The notes under the pieces are model-generated. The model searched no databases, was not told where the DNA came from, and saw only the letters and a program-made list of their open reading frames with translations. Positions 1-9,071 of a stretch of DNA of 64,000 nt are shown piece after piece. The stretch covers positions 92,117 to 156,116 of the forward strand of contig CACYHQ010000008.1 in assembly GCA_902774245.1 (NCBI GenBank), given 5' to 3'. Source of the stretch: an uncultured bacterium (GTDB lineage Bacteria > Verrucomicrobiota > Lentisphaeria > Victivallales > UBA1829). A program made the translations under genes and the position numbers. The number at the start of each line of letters is the position of its first letter. Position 1 is the stretch's first letter.

Positions 1-423
1 GAACAGGTTCGCGTCGCCGTAGCGGTCGCTGCTGAGCTCGCCGATCTTCTCCCAGGTGCCGGCCTTGGGATCGATCGCCTTGTAGACGTTGCGGTTGTTC
101 ATCGAGCAGCCGATGAGCTCGCCCTGGAACTCCACGACGGAGACGACGCCGGCGGGATAGTTGGGGGCGTCGACATAGGTCCAGTTCTGGAAATCCGGGG
201 AGTACCAGTAGCCTCTGCGATGCGAGACGAACAGATAGTAGTCGTCCTTGTAGATGAGGACGACGGGCTCGCCGCCGCGAACGCCGCGCTCATGTCCGAC
301 GAGGACGTCGAGGGGGTTTGCGAAGGTGTGTTTCGGCTTCGTCGACGTCTGCGCGTACGCCGTGAGGCCGAGGGACAGGGCGCCTGTCATTGCAAGCGCG
401 ATCAGCAGTTTGGAGTGTTTCAT
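1..423 (-). CDS. Secreted GH43-like (five-bladed propeller) glycoside hydrolase, 3' part outside window
   Basis: The frame is open from ATG at 423 to the window edge, giving 141 residues, so only the N-terminus is present. Residues 1-25 form a typical signal peptide (basic start, hydrophobic core, AYA-Q cleavage site), so export is expected. The mature part begins with a GEPVVLIYKDDYYLF stretch followed by GYWYSPDFQNW, the pattern of the first blades in GH43/GH117-like beta-propeller enzymes that act on plant or algal glycans. Catalytic residues cannot be judged from this fragment. It is transcribed away from the deoR-type gene. Family assignment is by motif feel only, and a non-catalytic propeller protein is possible. 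Confidence 0.6.
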   Translation of the reverse strand, partial: MKHSKLLIALAMTGALSLGLTAYAQTSTKPKHTFANPLDVLVGHERGVRGGEPVVLIYKDDYYLFVSHRRGYWYSPDFQNWTYVDAPNYPAGVVSVVEFQGELIGCSMNNRNVYKAIDPKAGTWEKIGELSSDRYGDANLF

Positions 424-681
424 AGGGGAACCTCTATCGATTCGTTTTTGATTATGATTGAGTGGTTGGTTGTTTTCGAGGCAGAATCGCCGGGTGCGAA
501 TCTTTATCACCATATAATATGCCTGTCTGCGGTGTTTGTCAAGGCCGCTTTATGAGAAAAAATGTATTTTCTATGTTATTTTCTGAATGATTTTTCCTGG
601 TCGCCACGAGGAAAAACACAGTCAACGAACATACCTGACGCATTTTTGAGGGATGACTTGAATTTCTTTTTGAAATGACGA

Positions 682-696
682 TGTGAATAATTCACA
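682..696. promoter_or_regulatory. 15-bp palindrome, CRP/FNR-like operator candidate
   Basis: TGTGAATAATTCACA is a perfect inverted repeat around a central A. It resembles a CRP half-site pair (TGTGA and TCACA) but with a 5-base instead of 6-base spacer. It sits in the divergent gap between the GH43-like gene and the DeoR gene, just upstream of a candidate promoter. A second palindrome, AAACATGTTT, follows at 697-706. Either could bind the DeoR protein or a CRP-family factor. The rest of the gap (424-681) is AT-rich and shows no gene. Confidence 0.4.
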
Positions 697-704
697 AAAC
701 ATGT

Positions 705-733
705 TTGATTTCATCTTGTTCCTGTGATACATT
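705..733 (+). promoter_or_regulatory. Candidate promoter of the deoR-type gene
   Basis: TTGATT at 705-710 and TACATT at 728-733 are separated by 17 bases. The same pair with the same spacing occurs upstream of gltA. It lies about 100 bases before the chosen start of the regulator. Confidence 0.45.
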
Positions 734-832
734 AATATGCCTCCCGCCGTGCCGTTTCCCGTTGCGGGACGAATTTGGACTGAAGCGCAAACCGAACTCA
801 AAATGCCGTTCAACCACGCAGAGGACAGACCG

Positions 833-1591
833 ATGAAGGAAAGACAGGAAGCCATCAAACGCTATATCGAACGAAAAAGCGACGTGACGCTGGCCGAGCT
901 CACCAAGGAGTTTTCCGACTGGTCGGAGATGACGATTCGCCGTGACCTGGAGTTTCTGGAGCAGAGACGGTTCCTGATTCGCACGAAACGCGGTGCGCGC
1001 ATCATGCCGACGAGCTATGAAGTGAGCGTGGGCATGTACGGCGAACGGGAAAAACGCAACTGCGACCTGAAACAGGAGATCGCGGCGAAGGCGGCGGCGC
1101 TGGTCGAGACCGACATCAGCATGTACCTCGACGCCGGTTCTACTGCGATGATGCTGGCGCGCGAGCTCCCGGACCGCAACCTGATCATCACCACGTCCGC
1201 TCCTAACATCGGGATTGAGATCGTGCTCAAGAAGAAGAATCCGACGGTCATCCTGCTCGGCGGGACGCTCCAGCGGAAAACGATCTCCACGTGTGGCCTG
1301 AACGTGCTGGATCAGCTCAAGACGCTGAACATCGATACGGCGTTCGTGTGCGCGTCCGGCTACACCGACGCGACCGGTTTTTCCGTCGGCGGCCAGCACG
1401 AATGCGTGCTGAAACGCGCGATCATCGCATCCGCGCGGCGCGTGATCATGCTGATGGACAGCTCGAAACTGAACTCGATCCTGCCGTTCACGTTCGCGCA
1501 GCTCTCCGACATCGACACGATCGTGACGGACTCGAAAGCGCCGGAATCCATCAAGGCGGCGTTCCGCGCGGCGGGCGTTCACGTGCTCTAA
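833..1591 (+). CDS. DeoR-family transcriptional regulator
   Basis: The 252-residue protein has an N-terminal DeoR winged helix (MKERQEAIKRYIERK, then a WSEMTIRRDLEFLEQ recognition helix) and a C-terminal sugar-phosphate sensor domain with YLDAGSTA and the VILLGGTLQRKT motif. DeoR proteins usually repress carbon-use genes and release DNA on binding a phosphorylated sugar. The start at 833 is preferred because GAGGA lies 7 bases upstream and the length fits the family; an upstream in-frame ATG at 737 would add 32 unrelated residues. The gene ends 24 bases before the 2-oxoacid dehydrogenase operon in the same direction, so control of that operon is plausible but unproven. Confidence 0.85.
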   Translation: MKERQEAIKRYIERKSDVTLAELTKEFSDWSEMTIRRDLEFLEQRRFLIRTKRGARIMPTSYEVSVGMYGEREKRNCDLKQEIAAKAAALVETDISMYLDAGSTAMMLARELPDRNLIITTSAPNIGIEIVLKKKNPTVILLGGTLQRKTISTCGLNVLDQLKTLNIDTAFVCASGYTDATGFSVGGQHECVLKRAIIASARRVIMLMDSSKLNSILPFTFAQLSDIDTIVTDSKAPESIKAAFRAAGVHVL

Positions 1592-1615
1592 GTTCAAACC
1601 AAACGGATCCCGATT

Positions 1616-2812
1616 ATGCTGAATGTGATCAGGATGCCCCAGATGGGCGTCTCCGACGAGAGCGCGATCCTGTCGAAATGGCTGGTCCGCGAGGGAGAAC
1701 ATATCCGCAAAGGGCAGCCTGTATTTTCCCTCGAAACGGACAAAGCGACGTTCCAGTATGAAGCGGAATCGGATGGGTTCCTCGTGCGGTTTCTGACCGG
1801 AGAAGGCGAGGAAGCCGCGGTCGGAAGTCCGGTCGGCATCCTGTCCGACACAAAGGATTTCGAAGAATCCGAGCTGGAGGCGATGTTGAATGAAATGGAC
1901 AAACCGGCTGAAAAACAGCAAAGTCCGGCATGTATCGAAGCCGACAGTCCGCGGGAAGATGAAACGGACTCCGCATCTGAACGGGTTTTCGCTCCAAACA
2001 AGCCGGATGCGAAACAGAAGGTGTCGCCCCGTGCCAGAAAAACGGCAAACGAGCTTGGCGTGGATTTAAGCACGATTCAAACAGGCAGCGGACCGGACGG
2101 GCGTATCCTTGAGCGTGACGTATTGAACGTGGGTCAAAATGAAGTTGGGCAAAAAACACGCGGGATTTACTCCGGACGTCCGCTGACAATCGCCGACCGG
2201 ATCAATATACGTTCGATTTGCGCGAAAGAAGCAGGACAGACCGGATTCGTCAGCAGAACGTTCGATGCCGGAAACGTACTCGCGGCATGCACGCCTCAAA
2301 ACAAGCTCGCGCCCGGCACGGTGATCTGTCATGAACTTGCGCAACTTCTGGTCAAGACCCCCGAACTGAACGCGCGGCGTCATAACGATAAAATTTACGA
2401 ATACAATACGGTGCATCTGCGTCTGAACGTGGAAACGTCGTCCGGCCCGATGAAACCGGTCATCCGCAGTGCGGAAGCATACACGGCGGATGAACTATCT
2501 GTGTTGATTCGCAATGCAACGGAACGATGTAAAGGGTTCGCCTCGAAACCGCAGGAGTTTCAGGGAGGAACGTTCACCGTGGCGGATTTGAGCGGATACG
2601 GGGTCGATTCCTTCACGCCGGAGCTGACGCCGCCGGAACTCTGCGCGCTCGGAATCGGCGCTGTGACCATGCAGACAAAAATCGACGAACAAGGCGGAAT
2701 CAAGGCACATCCGGCGATCCGGCTGACTCTCATCTATGACCGCGCAGGCATCGATATGATCCGTGCGGCAAGATTTCTGAACGAACTTGCGCTTCAACTC
2801 GAACAGTGTTGA
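1616..2812 (+). CDS. 2-oxoacid dehydrogenase E2-like protein (lipoyl, E3-binding, acyltransferase domains), catalytic His replaced
   Basis: The 398-residue protein has an N-terminal lipoyl domain with the lipoylation site ETDKA near residue 43, then an acidic linker. A peripheral-subunit-binding domain follows at about 135-170 (SPRARKTANELGVDL, GPDGRILERDV), then a CoA-acyltransferase domain. In active E2 enzymes the last motif reads DHRxxDG. Here it reads DRAGIDM (residues 375-381), so Arg376 (codon cgc) stands where the catalytic His belongs, while the Asp is kept and the Gly is lost. The catalytic domain also looks short for the family. It may be a structural lipoyl carrier or use altered chemistry. 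It heads an operon with E3 and E1. Confidence 0.85.
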   Translation: MLNVIRMPQMGVSDESAILSKWLVREGEHIRKGQPVFSLETDKATFQYEAESDGFLVRFLTGEGEEAAVGSPVGILSDTKDFEESELEAMLNEMDKPAEKQQSPACIEADSPREDETDSASERVFAPNKPDAKQKVSPRARKTANELGVDLSTIQTGSGPDGRILERDVLNVGQNEVGQKTRGIYSGRPLTIADRINIRSICAKEAGQTGFVSRTFDAGNVLAACTPQNKLAPGTVICHELAQLLVKTPELNARRHNDKIYEYNTVHLRLNVETSSGPMKPVIRSAEAYTADELSVLIRNATERCKGFASKPQEFQGGTFTVADLSGYGVDSFTPELTPPELCALGIGAVTMQTKIDEQGGIKAHPAIRLTLIYDRAGIDMIRAARFLNELALQLEQC

Positions 2813-2851
2813 ACAAAACATCAAAAACGAACTTCATATAAGGGTGAAAAC

Positions 2852-4228
2852 ATGACATACGATCTTCTGATTCTGGGCGGCGGCCCTGCCGGATTCCGTG
2901 CTGCGGAACGCGCCGGGCATTTCGGGCTGAATACCGCGATCTTCGAGGGGAAAACGCTGGGCGGAGTCTGCCTCAACGAGGGATGCATCCCGACCAAGAC
3001 GATGCTGTATTCGGCGAAGCTGTTTGACTATGCGAAAGGCGGCGCGGAGAAATACGGCGTGAGCACAAAAGAGGCCGCGCTGGACCATGCGTTCGTGATT
3101 GCGCGCAAGGACAAGATCGTGAAGAAGCTCGTCGCGGGCGTGGAAATGCAGATGAAGAAAGCCCATGCGAACGTCATACGCGAAAACGGCGTGCTTGCGG
3201 GAAGAAACGATGCGGACGAATTCGTCATTGAGGCGGGCGGTGAGAAGTTCACCGGGAAAAATGTGCTGATCGCGACCGGGTCGTCCGCGGCGGTCCCGCA
3301 GATCCCCGGGCTGAAGGAAGCGCTTGCGGACGGATTCGCGGTCACGAACCGGGAAATCCTGTCGATGACCGGAATCCCGTCCAAGCTCGTCGTGATGGGC
3401 GCGGGCGCGATCGGCCTGGAAATGGCCTCGTATTTCAACTCCGCCGGATCGGACGTAACGGTCGTCGAGATGCTCGACCGTATCGGCGGACGCATCGACC
3501 GCGACATCGCGGCGCTGCTGCAGCGGAACTACACGGCGCACGGGGTCAAATTCCTGACCGGAAGCCGGATTCAGGCAATCGAAGCTGGGCATATCCGCGG
3601 CACAAAGGCGAACGGCGACGAATTCGAACTGGAAGCCGACAAAATACTGGTCGCCGCCGGACGCAGACCGAACACGCGGAATATCGGGCTGGAAACCCTT
3701 GGGATCGAACTCAGCGCGAACGGCGGCATCCGCACGGACGAGAAGATGCGTACGAACATGCCGGGCATATTCGCCGCCGGAGACGCGAACGGTGTTTCCA
3801 TGCTGGCGCATACGGCGTACCGCGAAGCGGAAGTCGCCGTGAACATGATCCGGGGCGTCGACGACACGATGCGCTACGACGCGATCCCGTCGGTCATCTA
3901 CACGAACCCGGAAGCGGCGTCCGTCGGCGAAACCGAGGAGACCGCGACGGAAAAAGGATTGAACGTGAAGACGGTCAAGCTGCCGTTGCTCTTCAGCGGG
4001 CGCTATCAGGCGGAAAACGAGGGCGGCAACGGCATCATGAAGCTGGTGCTGGACGAAGAGAAGCGTATCCTCGGTGCGTGCATGCTCGGCAATCCAGCCT
4101 CGGAGATCATCCCGGCGATGGCGGTGGCGATCACACAACGCATGACCGCCGCCGACCTCGCGCAGACGGTGTTCCCGCATCCGACCGTGGCGGAAGTCCT
4201 GCGCGACGCCGCGCTGATGGAACTCTGA
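2852..4228 (+). CDS. lpdA: Dihydrolipoamide dehydrogenase (E3)
   Basis: This FAD flavoprotein reoxidises dihydrolipoyl groups with NAD+. The 458-residue sequence shows the FAD-binding GGGPAG at 9-14, the redox disulphide GGVCLNEGC with Cys40 and Cys45, and the NAD-binding MGAGAIGLE. It also has the second FAD motif (GIFAAGDANG) and the C-terminal active-site pair His443/Glu448 in FPHPTVAE. All expected catalytic residues are present. It lies 39 bases after the E2 gene and 15 bases before E1, preceded by an AAGGGTG ribosome site, so the three subunits are probably co-translated as one complex. Confidence 0.95.
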   Translation: MTYDLLILGGGPAGFRAAERAGHFGLNTAIFEGKTLGGVCLNEGCIPTKTMLYSAKLFDYAKGGAEKYGVSTKEAALDHAFVIARKDKIVKKLVAGVEMQMKKAHANVIRENGVLAGRNDADEFVIEAGGEKFTGKNVLIATGSSAAVPQIPGLKEALADGFAVTNREILSMTGIPSKLVVMGAGAIGLEMASYFNSAGSDVTVVEMLDRIGGRIDRDIAALLQRNYTAHGVKFLTGSRIQAIEAGHIRGTKANGDEFELEADKILVAAGRRPNTRNIGLETLGIELSANGGIRTDEKMRTNMPGIFAAGDANGVSMLAHTAYREAEVAVNMIRGVDDTMRYDAIPSVIYTNPEAASVGETEETATEKGLNVKTVKLPLLFSGRYQAENEGGNGIMKLVLDEEKRILGACMLGNPASEIIPAMAVAITQRMTAADLAQTVFPHPTVAEVLRDAALMEL

Positions 4229-4243
4229 CGCGGAGCTGACGCT

Positions 4244-6712
4244 ATGCCGAAGACACAGATCATCCACCCCTCGGACGTGAGGCGGGCGGGGCAACTGGAA
4301 ATGCCGGAGATCCCGCTGAACCGGTACAATACATCATTCGAGGAGGAACGGAAAGCGTTTTCGCCGGAGGAACTGAAGGAAATCTACCTCGACATGCGGT
4401 ACATCCGCGAAGTCGAGACCATGATCTACGGCGTCCGCACGGTCAAAAATTACAACGGAATCGAATACTGCTACACCGGCCCGGCGCATCTCTCCACCGG
4501 ACAGGAGGCGGCGGCCGTCGGCATGGCGTTCACGCTCGATCGCGACGACATCATATTCGGCTCGCACCGGAGCCACGGCGAATTTCTGGCGCGCGGATTC
4601 CGCGCCATCCGGACACTGAGCGAATCCGAGCTTGACAACATCATGAAATCGCGTCCGGATATTCTGCGCACCGTGGAGAGGAACGCTCAAAGCAAGGGCA
4701 TCCGCGAGCTCGCGACGAATTTCCTGCTCTACGGGTTCATCTGCGAGGTTTTCGGGCGCGCGAACGGATTCAACCGCGGCCACGGGAACTCCATGCACGT
4801 CTTCTTTCCGCCGTTCGGCATCTACCCGAACAACGCCATCGTGGGCGGTTCGGCGACGATCTCGGCGGGCGCGGCGCTGTACCGGAAAGTGACCCGGAGC
4901 GGCGGCCTCGTGGTGTGCAACTTCGGGGACGGCGCGCTCGGGCGCGGCCCCGTGTGGGAAGCGATGAACTTCGCCGCCATGGACCAGTTCAATCTGCTGT
5001 GGGAAGAGGACTACCGCGGCGGCCTGCCAATTATCTTCAACTGCATCAACAACTGTTACGGCATGGGCGGGCAGACCTCGGGCGAGACGATGGCCTACGG
5101 ATGCGCCGCACGGGTGGCCGCGGGCGTGAATCCGGAGGCCATGCACGCGGAACGCGTCGACGGCTACAATCCGCTGGCCGTAATCGACGCTTTCCGCCGG
5201 AAACGTGCGCTCATCGAGGCGAACCGCGGCCCGGTCTTCCTCGAAACCATCACGTACCGTTACGCGGGACACTCCGCCACGGACGCGAACTCGTACCGTT
5301 CGCAGGAGGAGATCGAGGAATGGCGCAAGGCGGATTCGATCCTGGCGCTGAGGCGGGATCTGGAGACAGCCGGGCTTGTTTCCTCTGCTGATTTCGAGGC
5401 AATGGACGCTCAGATCGTCGAACATGTCACACGCCTCACGCGTCTGGCGGCGGACACAACTATCTCGCCTCGTCCCGACCCGATCCGTGAGCCCGACGCG
5501 TTCCGCAAGTACAATTTCTCGAACGGACGCACTGAGGCGCATCCGGCGGAAGTCGGGCGCGACGTCACGCAGCCGATCGAGAAAAACGCGAGGCGGAACA
5601 AGCTCAAAGAAAAAATAAGATTCTACCTGGATGCCAAAGGAAAACCGGTTTCGAAATTGAAAGCGTTTACGCTGCGCGACGCGCTGTTCGAGGCGGTCTT
5701 GAGCCGGGCGTACGCCGACAACAGGCTCATCGTCTACGGCGAGGACAACCGCGACTGGGGCGGCGCGTACGGCGTGTACACCGGGCTGACCGAGGCCCTG
5801 CCCTATCACCGACTCTTCAACGCACCAATCTCCGAGGCGGCGATCGTCGGCACGGCGGTCGGCTGCGGGATGTGCGGCGGACACGTGCTGATCGAGCTCA
5901 TGTACAGCGACTTCATCGGATGCGCCGGGGACGAGGTGTTCAATCAGCTGTCGAAATGGCAGGCGATGTCGGCGGGCATGCTTCGGATGCCCGTTGTGCT
6001 GCGCGTCTCCGTGGGGGCGAAATACGGCGCCCAACATGCACAGGACTGGACCGCGCTCTGCACACATATCCCCGGACTGAAGGTTGTTTATCCGGCGACG
6101 CCGTACGACGCGAAGGGCATGCTGGCGGCGGCGCTCGCGGGGACAGATCCGGTCGTCTTCTTCGAAAGCCAGCGCCTGTACGACACGCCGGAGATGTTCC
6201 GCGCGGACGGCGTACCGGAGGAGGATTACGAGATCCAGCTCGGGACGCCCGACATAAAGCGGGCGGGAAACGACCTCACGATCCTGACCATCGGTCCGGC
6301 GCTTTATCCGGCGATGCGCGCGGCGGAACGCCTCGAACAGGAATTCCGTCTGTCCGCCGAGGTCATCGACGCGCGTTCGCTCGTGCCGTTCGATTTCGAC
6401 CTTGTCGTGCAGTCCGTGCGGAAGACCGGACGCATCCTGATCGTGTCGGACGCTTGCGAACGCGGCTCCTGGACGCAGACACTCGCTGCCCGGATTGCGC
6501 GGTATTGTTTCGACGACCTGGACGCGCCGCCCGTCGCGATCGGCGCGCCGAACGAGATCTCGCCGTGTCCCGAGCTGGAAAAGAGCTATTATCCGCAGGC
6601 GGACTGGGTCCTGGACGCGGTTCACACGCTCATCCTGCCGCTGGACGGCTACACGCCGCGCACGGATTTCCACGACGCGGAGCTGATGCGCCAGGACCGT
6701 CTGGGCATCTGA
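4244..6712 (+). CDS. 2-oxoacid dehydrogenase E1, fused alpha and beta subunits
   Basis: This thiamine-diphosphate enzyme decarboxylates a 2-oxoacid and passes the acyl group to E2 lipoate. Residues 1 to about 400 are the alpha part, with the ThDP motif starting GDGALGRGP and ending NCINN. Residues about 475-822 are the beta part (YGEDNRDWGGAYGVY, FNAPISEAAIVG, and the C-terminal transketolase domain). Fused E1 chains of this kind occur in several phyla. The substrate cannot be read from sequence: pyruvate, branched-chain oxoacids and acetoin remain possible, and the small-residue pocket would need modelling. It is the last gene of the E2-E3-E1 operon. Confidence 0.9.
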   Translation: MPKTQIIHPSDVRRAGQLEMPEIPLNRYNTSFEEERKAFSPEELKEIYLDMRYIREVETMIYGVRTVKNYNGIEYCYTGPAHLSTGQEAAAVGMAFTLDRDDIIFGSHRSHGEFLARGFRAIRTLSESELDNIMKSRPDILRTVERNAQSKGIRELATNFLLYGFICEVFGRANGFNRGHGNSMHVFFPPFGIYPNNAIVGGSATISAGAALYRKVTRSGGLVVCNFGDGALGRGPVWEAMNFAAMDQFNLLWEEDYRGGLPIIFNCINNCYGMGGQTSGETMAYGCAARVAAGVNPEAMHAERVDGYNPLAVIDAFRRKRALIEANRGPVFLETITYRYAGHSATDANSYRSQEEIEEWRKADSILALRRDLETAGLVSSADFEAMDAQIVEHVTRLTRLAADTTISPRPDPIREPDAFRKYNFSNGRTEAHPAEVGRDVTQPIEKNARRNKLKEKIRFYLDAKGKPVSKLKAFTLRDALFEAVLSRAYADNRLIVYGEDNRDWGGAYGVYTGLTEALPYHRLFNAPISEAAIVGTAVGCGMCGGHVLIELMYSDFIGCAGDEVFNQLSKWQAMSAGMLRMPVVLRVSVGAKYGAQHAQDWTALCTHIPGLKVVYPATPYDAKGMLAAALAGTDPVVFFESQRLYDTPEMFRADGVPEEDYEIQLGTPDIKRAGNDLTILTIGPALYPAMRAAERLEQEFRLSAEVIDARSLVPFDFDLVVQSVRKTGRILIVSDACERGSWTQTLAARIARYCFDDLDAPPVAIGAPNEISPCPELEKSYYPQADWVLDAVHTLILPLDGYTPRTDFHDAELMRQDRLGI

Positions 6713-6788
6713 CGTCGGCCTTCTCCGCAGCGCCCCTTTTTCCGCCGCTCAGAAACACGGCAAAACGGGACTATTTATCGGAAGGGGG

Positions 6789-6817
6789 TGGAAAGTTTCG
6801 CGCACACGGTGTATATT
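6789..6817 (+). promoter_or_regulatory. Candidate serA promoter
   Basis: TGGAAA at 6789-6794 and TATATT at 6812-6817 are separated by 17 bases. The -10 matches the TATATT used upstream of grpE and the GH35 gene. Confidence 0.45.
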
Positions 6818-6877
6818 ATATGCTCCAATGTTTTTTGGAAAACCCAACCGTGCGTGAGAACGCACAAGGAGACAGCC

Positions 6878-8434
6878 ATGAGAAAAGTCCTCATTCCCAC
6901 CAAACTCGACAAGGTCGTTGAAAAAATCCTGAGCGAACACGGCTTCACCGTGGTCCAGAACCCGGACGTGCAGCTGGCCGATCTGGCCGCCGAAAACTCC
7001 GACGCTTCCGCGATCATCGTCCGCAGCGAGAAGGTCACGCCCGAGATCATGGACGGACTGAAGGACCTGAAGCTCGTCGTCCGCGCCGGCGCCGGTTTTG
7101 ACAACATCGACATCCGCCACGCCCGCAAGCTCGGCATCGACGTCATGAACACCCCGGGCGCGAACTCCAACGCGGTCGCCGAAGAAGTCATCGCCCTGAT
7201 CCTCGCCGCCTACCGCAAACTCGTCCCCGCCGACCAGTCCACCCGCGCCGGCAAGTGGGAGAAGAAGAGCTTCATGGGCCGCGAACTGACCGGCAAGACC
7301 GTCGGCATCCTCGGCCTCGGCAACATCGGGCGCCTGCTCATCAAGCGTCTCTCCGGCTTCGACGTGAAGATCCTCGCGTACGACCCCGTTCTCTCCGCCG
7401 ACCTCGCCGCCCACCTCGGCGCACAGCTCTGCACGGTCGAGGAAGTCTTCGCGCAGTCCGACATCGTCTCCCTGCACATCCCGGAAAATGACAAGACCCG
7501 CGGCATGATCAACGCCAAGCTGCTCGGCCTCATGAAGAAGGGCGCCATGCTCGTGAACTGCGCCCGCGCCGGCATCGTCGACGAAGAGGCCATCCGCGCC
7601 GCCAAGCAGGAAAAAGACCTCATCTTCTGCAACGACGTCTACGCGAAGGACGCCGCGGGCGACAAGTCCGTAGCCGACATCGCCGACATCATGCTCCCGC
7701 ACCTCGGCGCAAGCACGAAGGAAGCCAACTTCCTCGCCGCCAAGCGCGCCGCCGACCAGACCGTCGCCTATTTCGAGGACGGCGTGACCGCCTGCGTCGT
7801 GAACAAGGGCGTGCCGGACGGACTCGACGCGAACTACCAGAAGCTCGCCTCCGTGCTCGCCGGCCTCGGCGCAGCCTACCTGAACGGCCGCGCGATCTCC
7901 AAGATCGAGCTCAGCTGCTACGGCAAGCTCCACCAGTTCTCCAAGTGGATGATCGCCCCGGTCACCGCCGCCATCTGCCCGCCGTTCGACGCCTTCAGCG
8001 GCGCGGACGAGGCCCTGAAATACCTCGAATCCCGCGGCATCCAGTTCATCGTCCGCGAAGTCGACGAGAGCAAGCACTACGGCGAAGCAATCACGCTCGA
8101 TTTCATCGCCGGAGCCGAACGCATCTCCATCCGCGGCACCATCGCCGAAGGCCGCCTCATGGTCTCCCGTATCAACTCGTTCGACGGCATCTACATCCAC
8201 CCCGCCGGAAACTATCTCTTCGTCGAATACGAAGACGCCCCCGGCATCATCGGCAAGATCACCGGCGTTCTCGGCAAGAACAACATCAACATCGCCGACA
8301 TCCGTGCTCCGCACAGCCTCGAGAATTCCCGCTCGATCCTCGCGGTGAACGCCGAAAGCGCCGTCCCGGCCGACCTCGTCAAGGAAATCTCCGAGGCCGT
8401 CAACGCGATCAACGCCTTCACGTTCGATTGCTAA
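6878..8434 (+). CDS. serA: D-3-phosphoglycerate dehydrogenase with ACT domain
   Basis: This enzyme oxidises 3-phosphoglycerate with NAD+, the first step of serine synthesis. The 518-residue length is that of the long SerA class: catalytic and nucleotide-binding domains (RAGAGFDNID, GILGLGNIGRLL, NCARAGIVDEEA, MLPHLGAST with the catalytic His), an intervening domain, and a C-terminal ACT domain from about residue 443 (EDAPGIIGKITGVLG, NNINIADI) that usually binds serine for feedback control. The start at 6878 has AAGGAG 6 bases upstream; a 30-codon upstream extension lacks homology. Its stop overlaps the folK start by one base (TAATG). Confidence 0.95.
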   Translation: MRKVLIPTKLDKVVEKILSEHGFTVVQNPDVQLADLAAENSDASAIIVRSEKVTPEIMDGLKDLKLVVRAGAGFDNIDIRHARKLGIDVMNTPGANSNAVAEEVIALILAAYRKLVPADQSTRAGKWEKKSFMGRELTGKTVGILGLGNIGRLLIKRLSGFDVKILAYDPVLSADLAAHLGAQLCTVEEVFAQSDIVSLHIPENDKTRGMINAKLLGLMKKGAMLVNCARAGIVDEEAIRAAKQEKDLIFCNDVYAKDAAGDKSVADIADIMLPHLGASTKEANFLAAKRAADQTVAYFEDGVTACVVNKGVPDGLDANYQKLASVLAGLGAAYLNGRAISKIELSCYGKLHQFSKWMIAPVTAAICPPFDAFSGADEALKYLESRGIQFIVREVDESKHYGEAITLDFIAGAERISIRGTIAEGRLMVSRINSFDGIYIHPAGNYLFVEYEDAPGIIGKITGVLGKNNINIADIRAPHSLENSRSILAVNAESAVPADLVKEISEAVNAINAFTFDC

Positions 8435-8883
8435 TGCCTGAAACGCTCTGCGTCATCGCGCTCGGCGGAAATCTCGGGGACGTCCCCGCCACCTTCCGCC
8501 GGGCTTGTGAAGCACTCTCCGACGCCGGATTTCGTATCCGGCGTTTTTCGTCTCTGCTCCGCACCGCGCCGCTCGGATGCGAACCCGGCGCGCCGGAGTT
8601 TTTCAACGCCGCGCTGTCCGGTTTCTGGGACGGCACGGCTCTGGACCTGCTCAATGTTTGCCGGAGAATCGAGGCGGACAACGGACGTCCGAACAACCAC
8701 GCGCACCATGTGTCCCGTACGCTCGACCTCGACATTGTTTCATTCGGACGGGAGACGATCGACCTGCCGGATTTGAAAGTCCCGCACCCCGAGGCGGTGC
8801 GGCGCGATTTCGTAATGATCCCCGTGCGCGAGATCGAACCGGAACTGGCGGACTGGCTGATGGAATACGCAAACAACGAATAG
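8434..8883 (+). CDS. folK: 2-amino-4-hydroxy-6-hydroxymethyldihydropteridine pyrophosphokinase
   Basis: FolK transfers pyrophosphate from ATP to the pterin in folate synthesis. The 149-residue protein has ALGGNLGD near the start, the pterin loop SSLLRTAPLG, FFNAAL, and the signature SRTLDLDIVSFG followed by the VPHPEAVRRDFVMIP segment. Length and motifs match the single-domain family. The start codon shares its A with the serA stop (TAATG), so translation is probably coupled to serA and no separate ribosome site is needed. Confidence 0.93.
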   Translation: MPETLCVIALGGNLGDVPATFRRACEALSDAGFRIRRFSSLLRTAPLGCEPGAPEFFNAALSGFWDGTALDLLNVCRRIEADNGRPNNHAHHVSRTLDLDIVSFGRETIDLPDLKVPHPEAVRRDFVMIPVREIEPELADWLMEYANNE

Positions 8884-8899
8884 AAAATATTTCCGGAGT

Positions 8900-8930
8900 T
8901 TTTTCCCATTGAAGCTTTTTTCGGGAAAAA
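8900..8930 (+). terminator. Possible terminator after folK
   Basis: TTTTTCCC at 8900-8907 pairs with GGGAAAAA at 8923-8930 around a 15-base loop. The stem is AU-rich and the following T run is weak, so this is a tentative call. Confidence 0.35.
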
Positions 8931-8953
8931 TAATCTTTTCCGCCTCATAATTC

Positions 8954-8981
8954 TTGCAAAAATCGTTTTTCAACCTATATT
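8954..8981 (+). promoter_or_regulatory. Candidate promoter of the His-rich membrane protein gene
   Basis: TTGCAA at 8954-8959, 16 bases, then TATATT at 8976-8981 (overlapped by TATAAT at 8981-8986). It matches the recurrent promoter form in this window. Confidence 0.55.
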
Positions 8982-9071
8982 ATAATTTCAAGATAATTCA
9001 AATAAACACGAAGCGGATGCCGGATTCCGGGAGATTTCCGCACAACATCATCGTAATCAGGAGTTGTATCC

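Noticed and set aside
4334..6673. 779-codon minus-strand open frame
   Set aside because: It is antisense to the E1 gene; no domains, Arg-rich composition.
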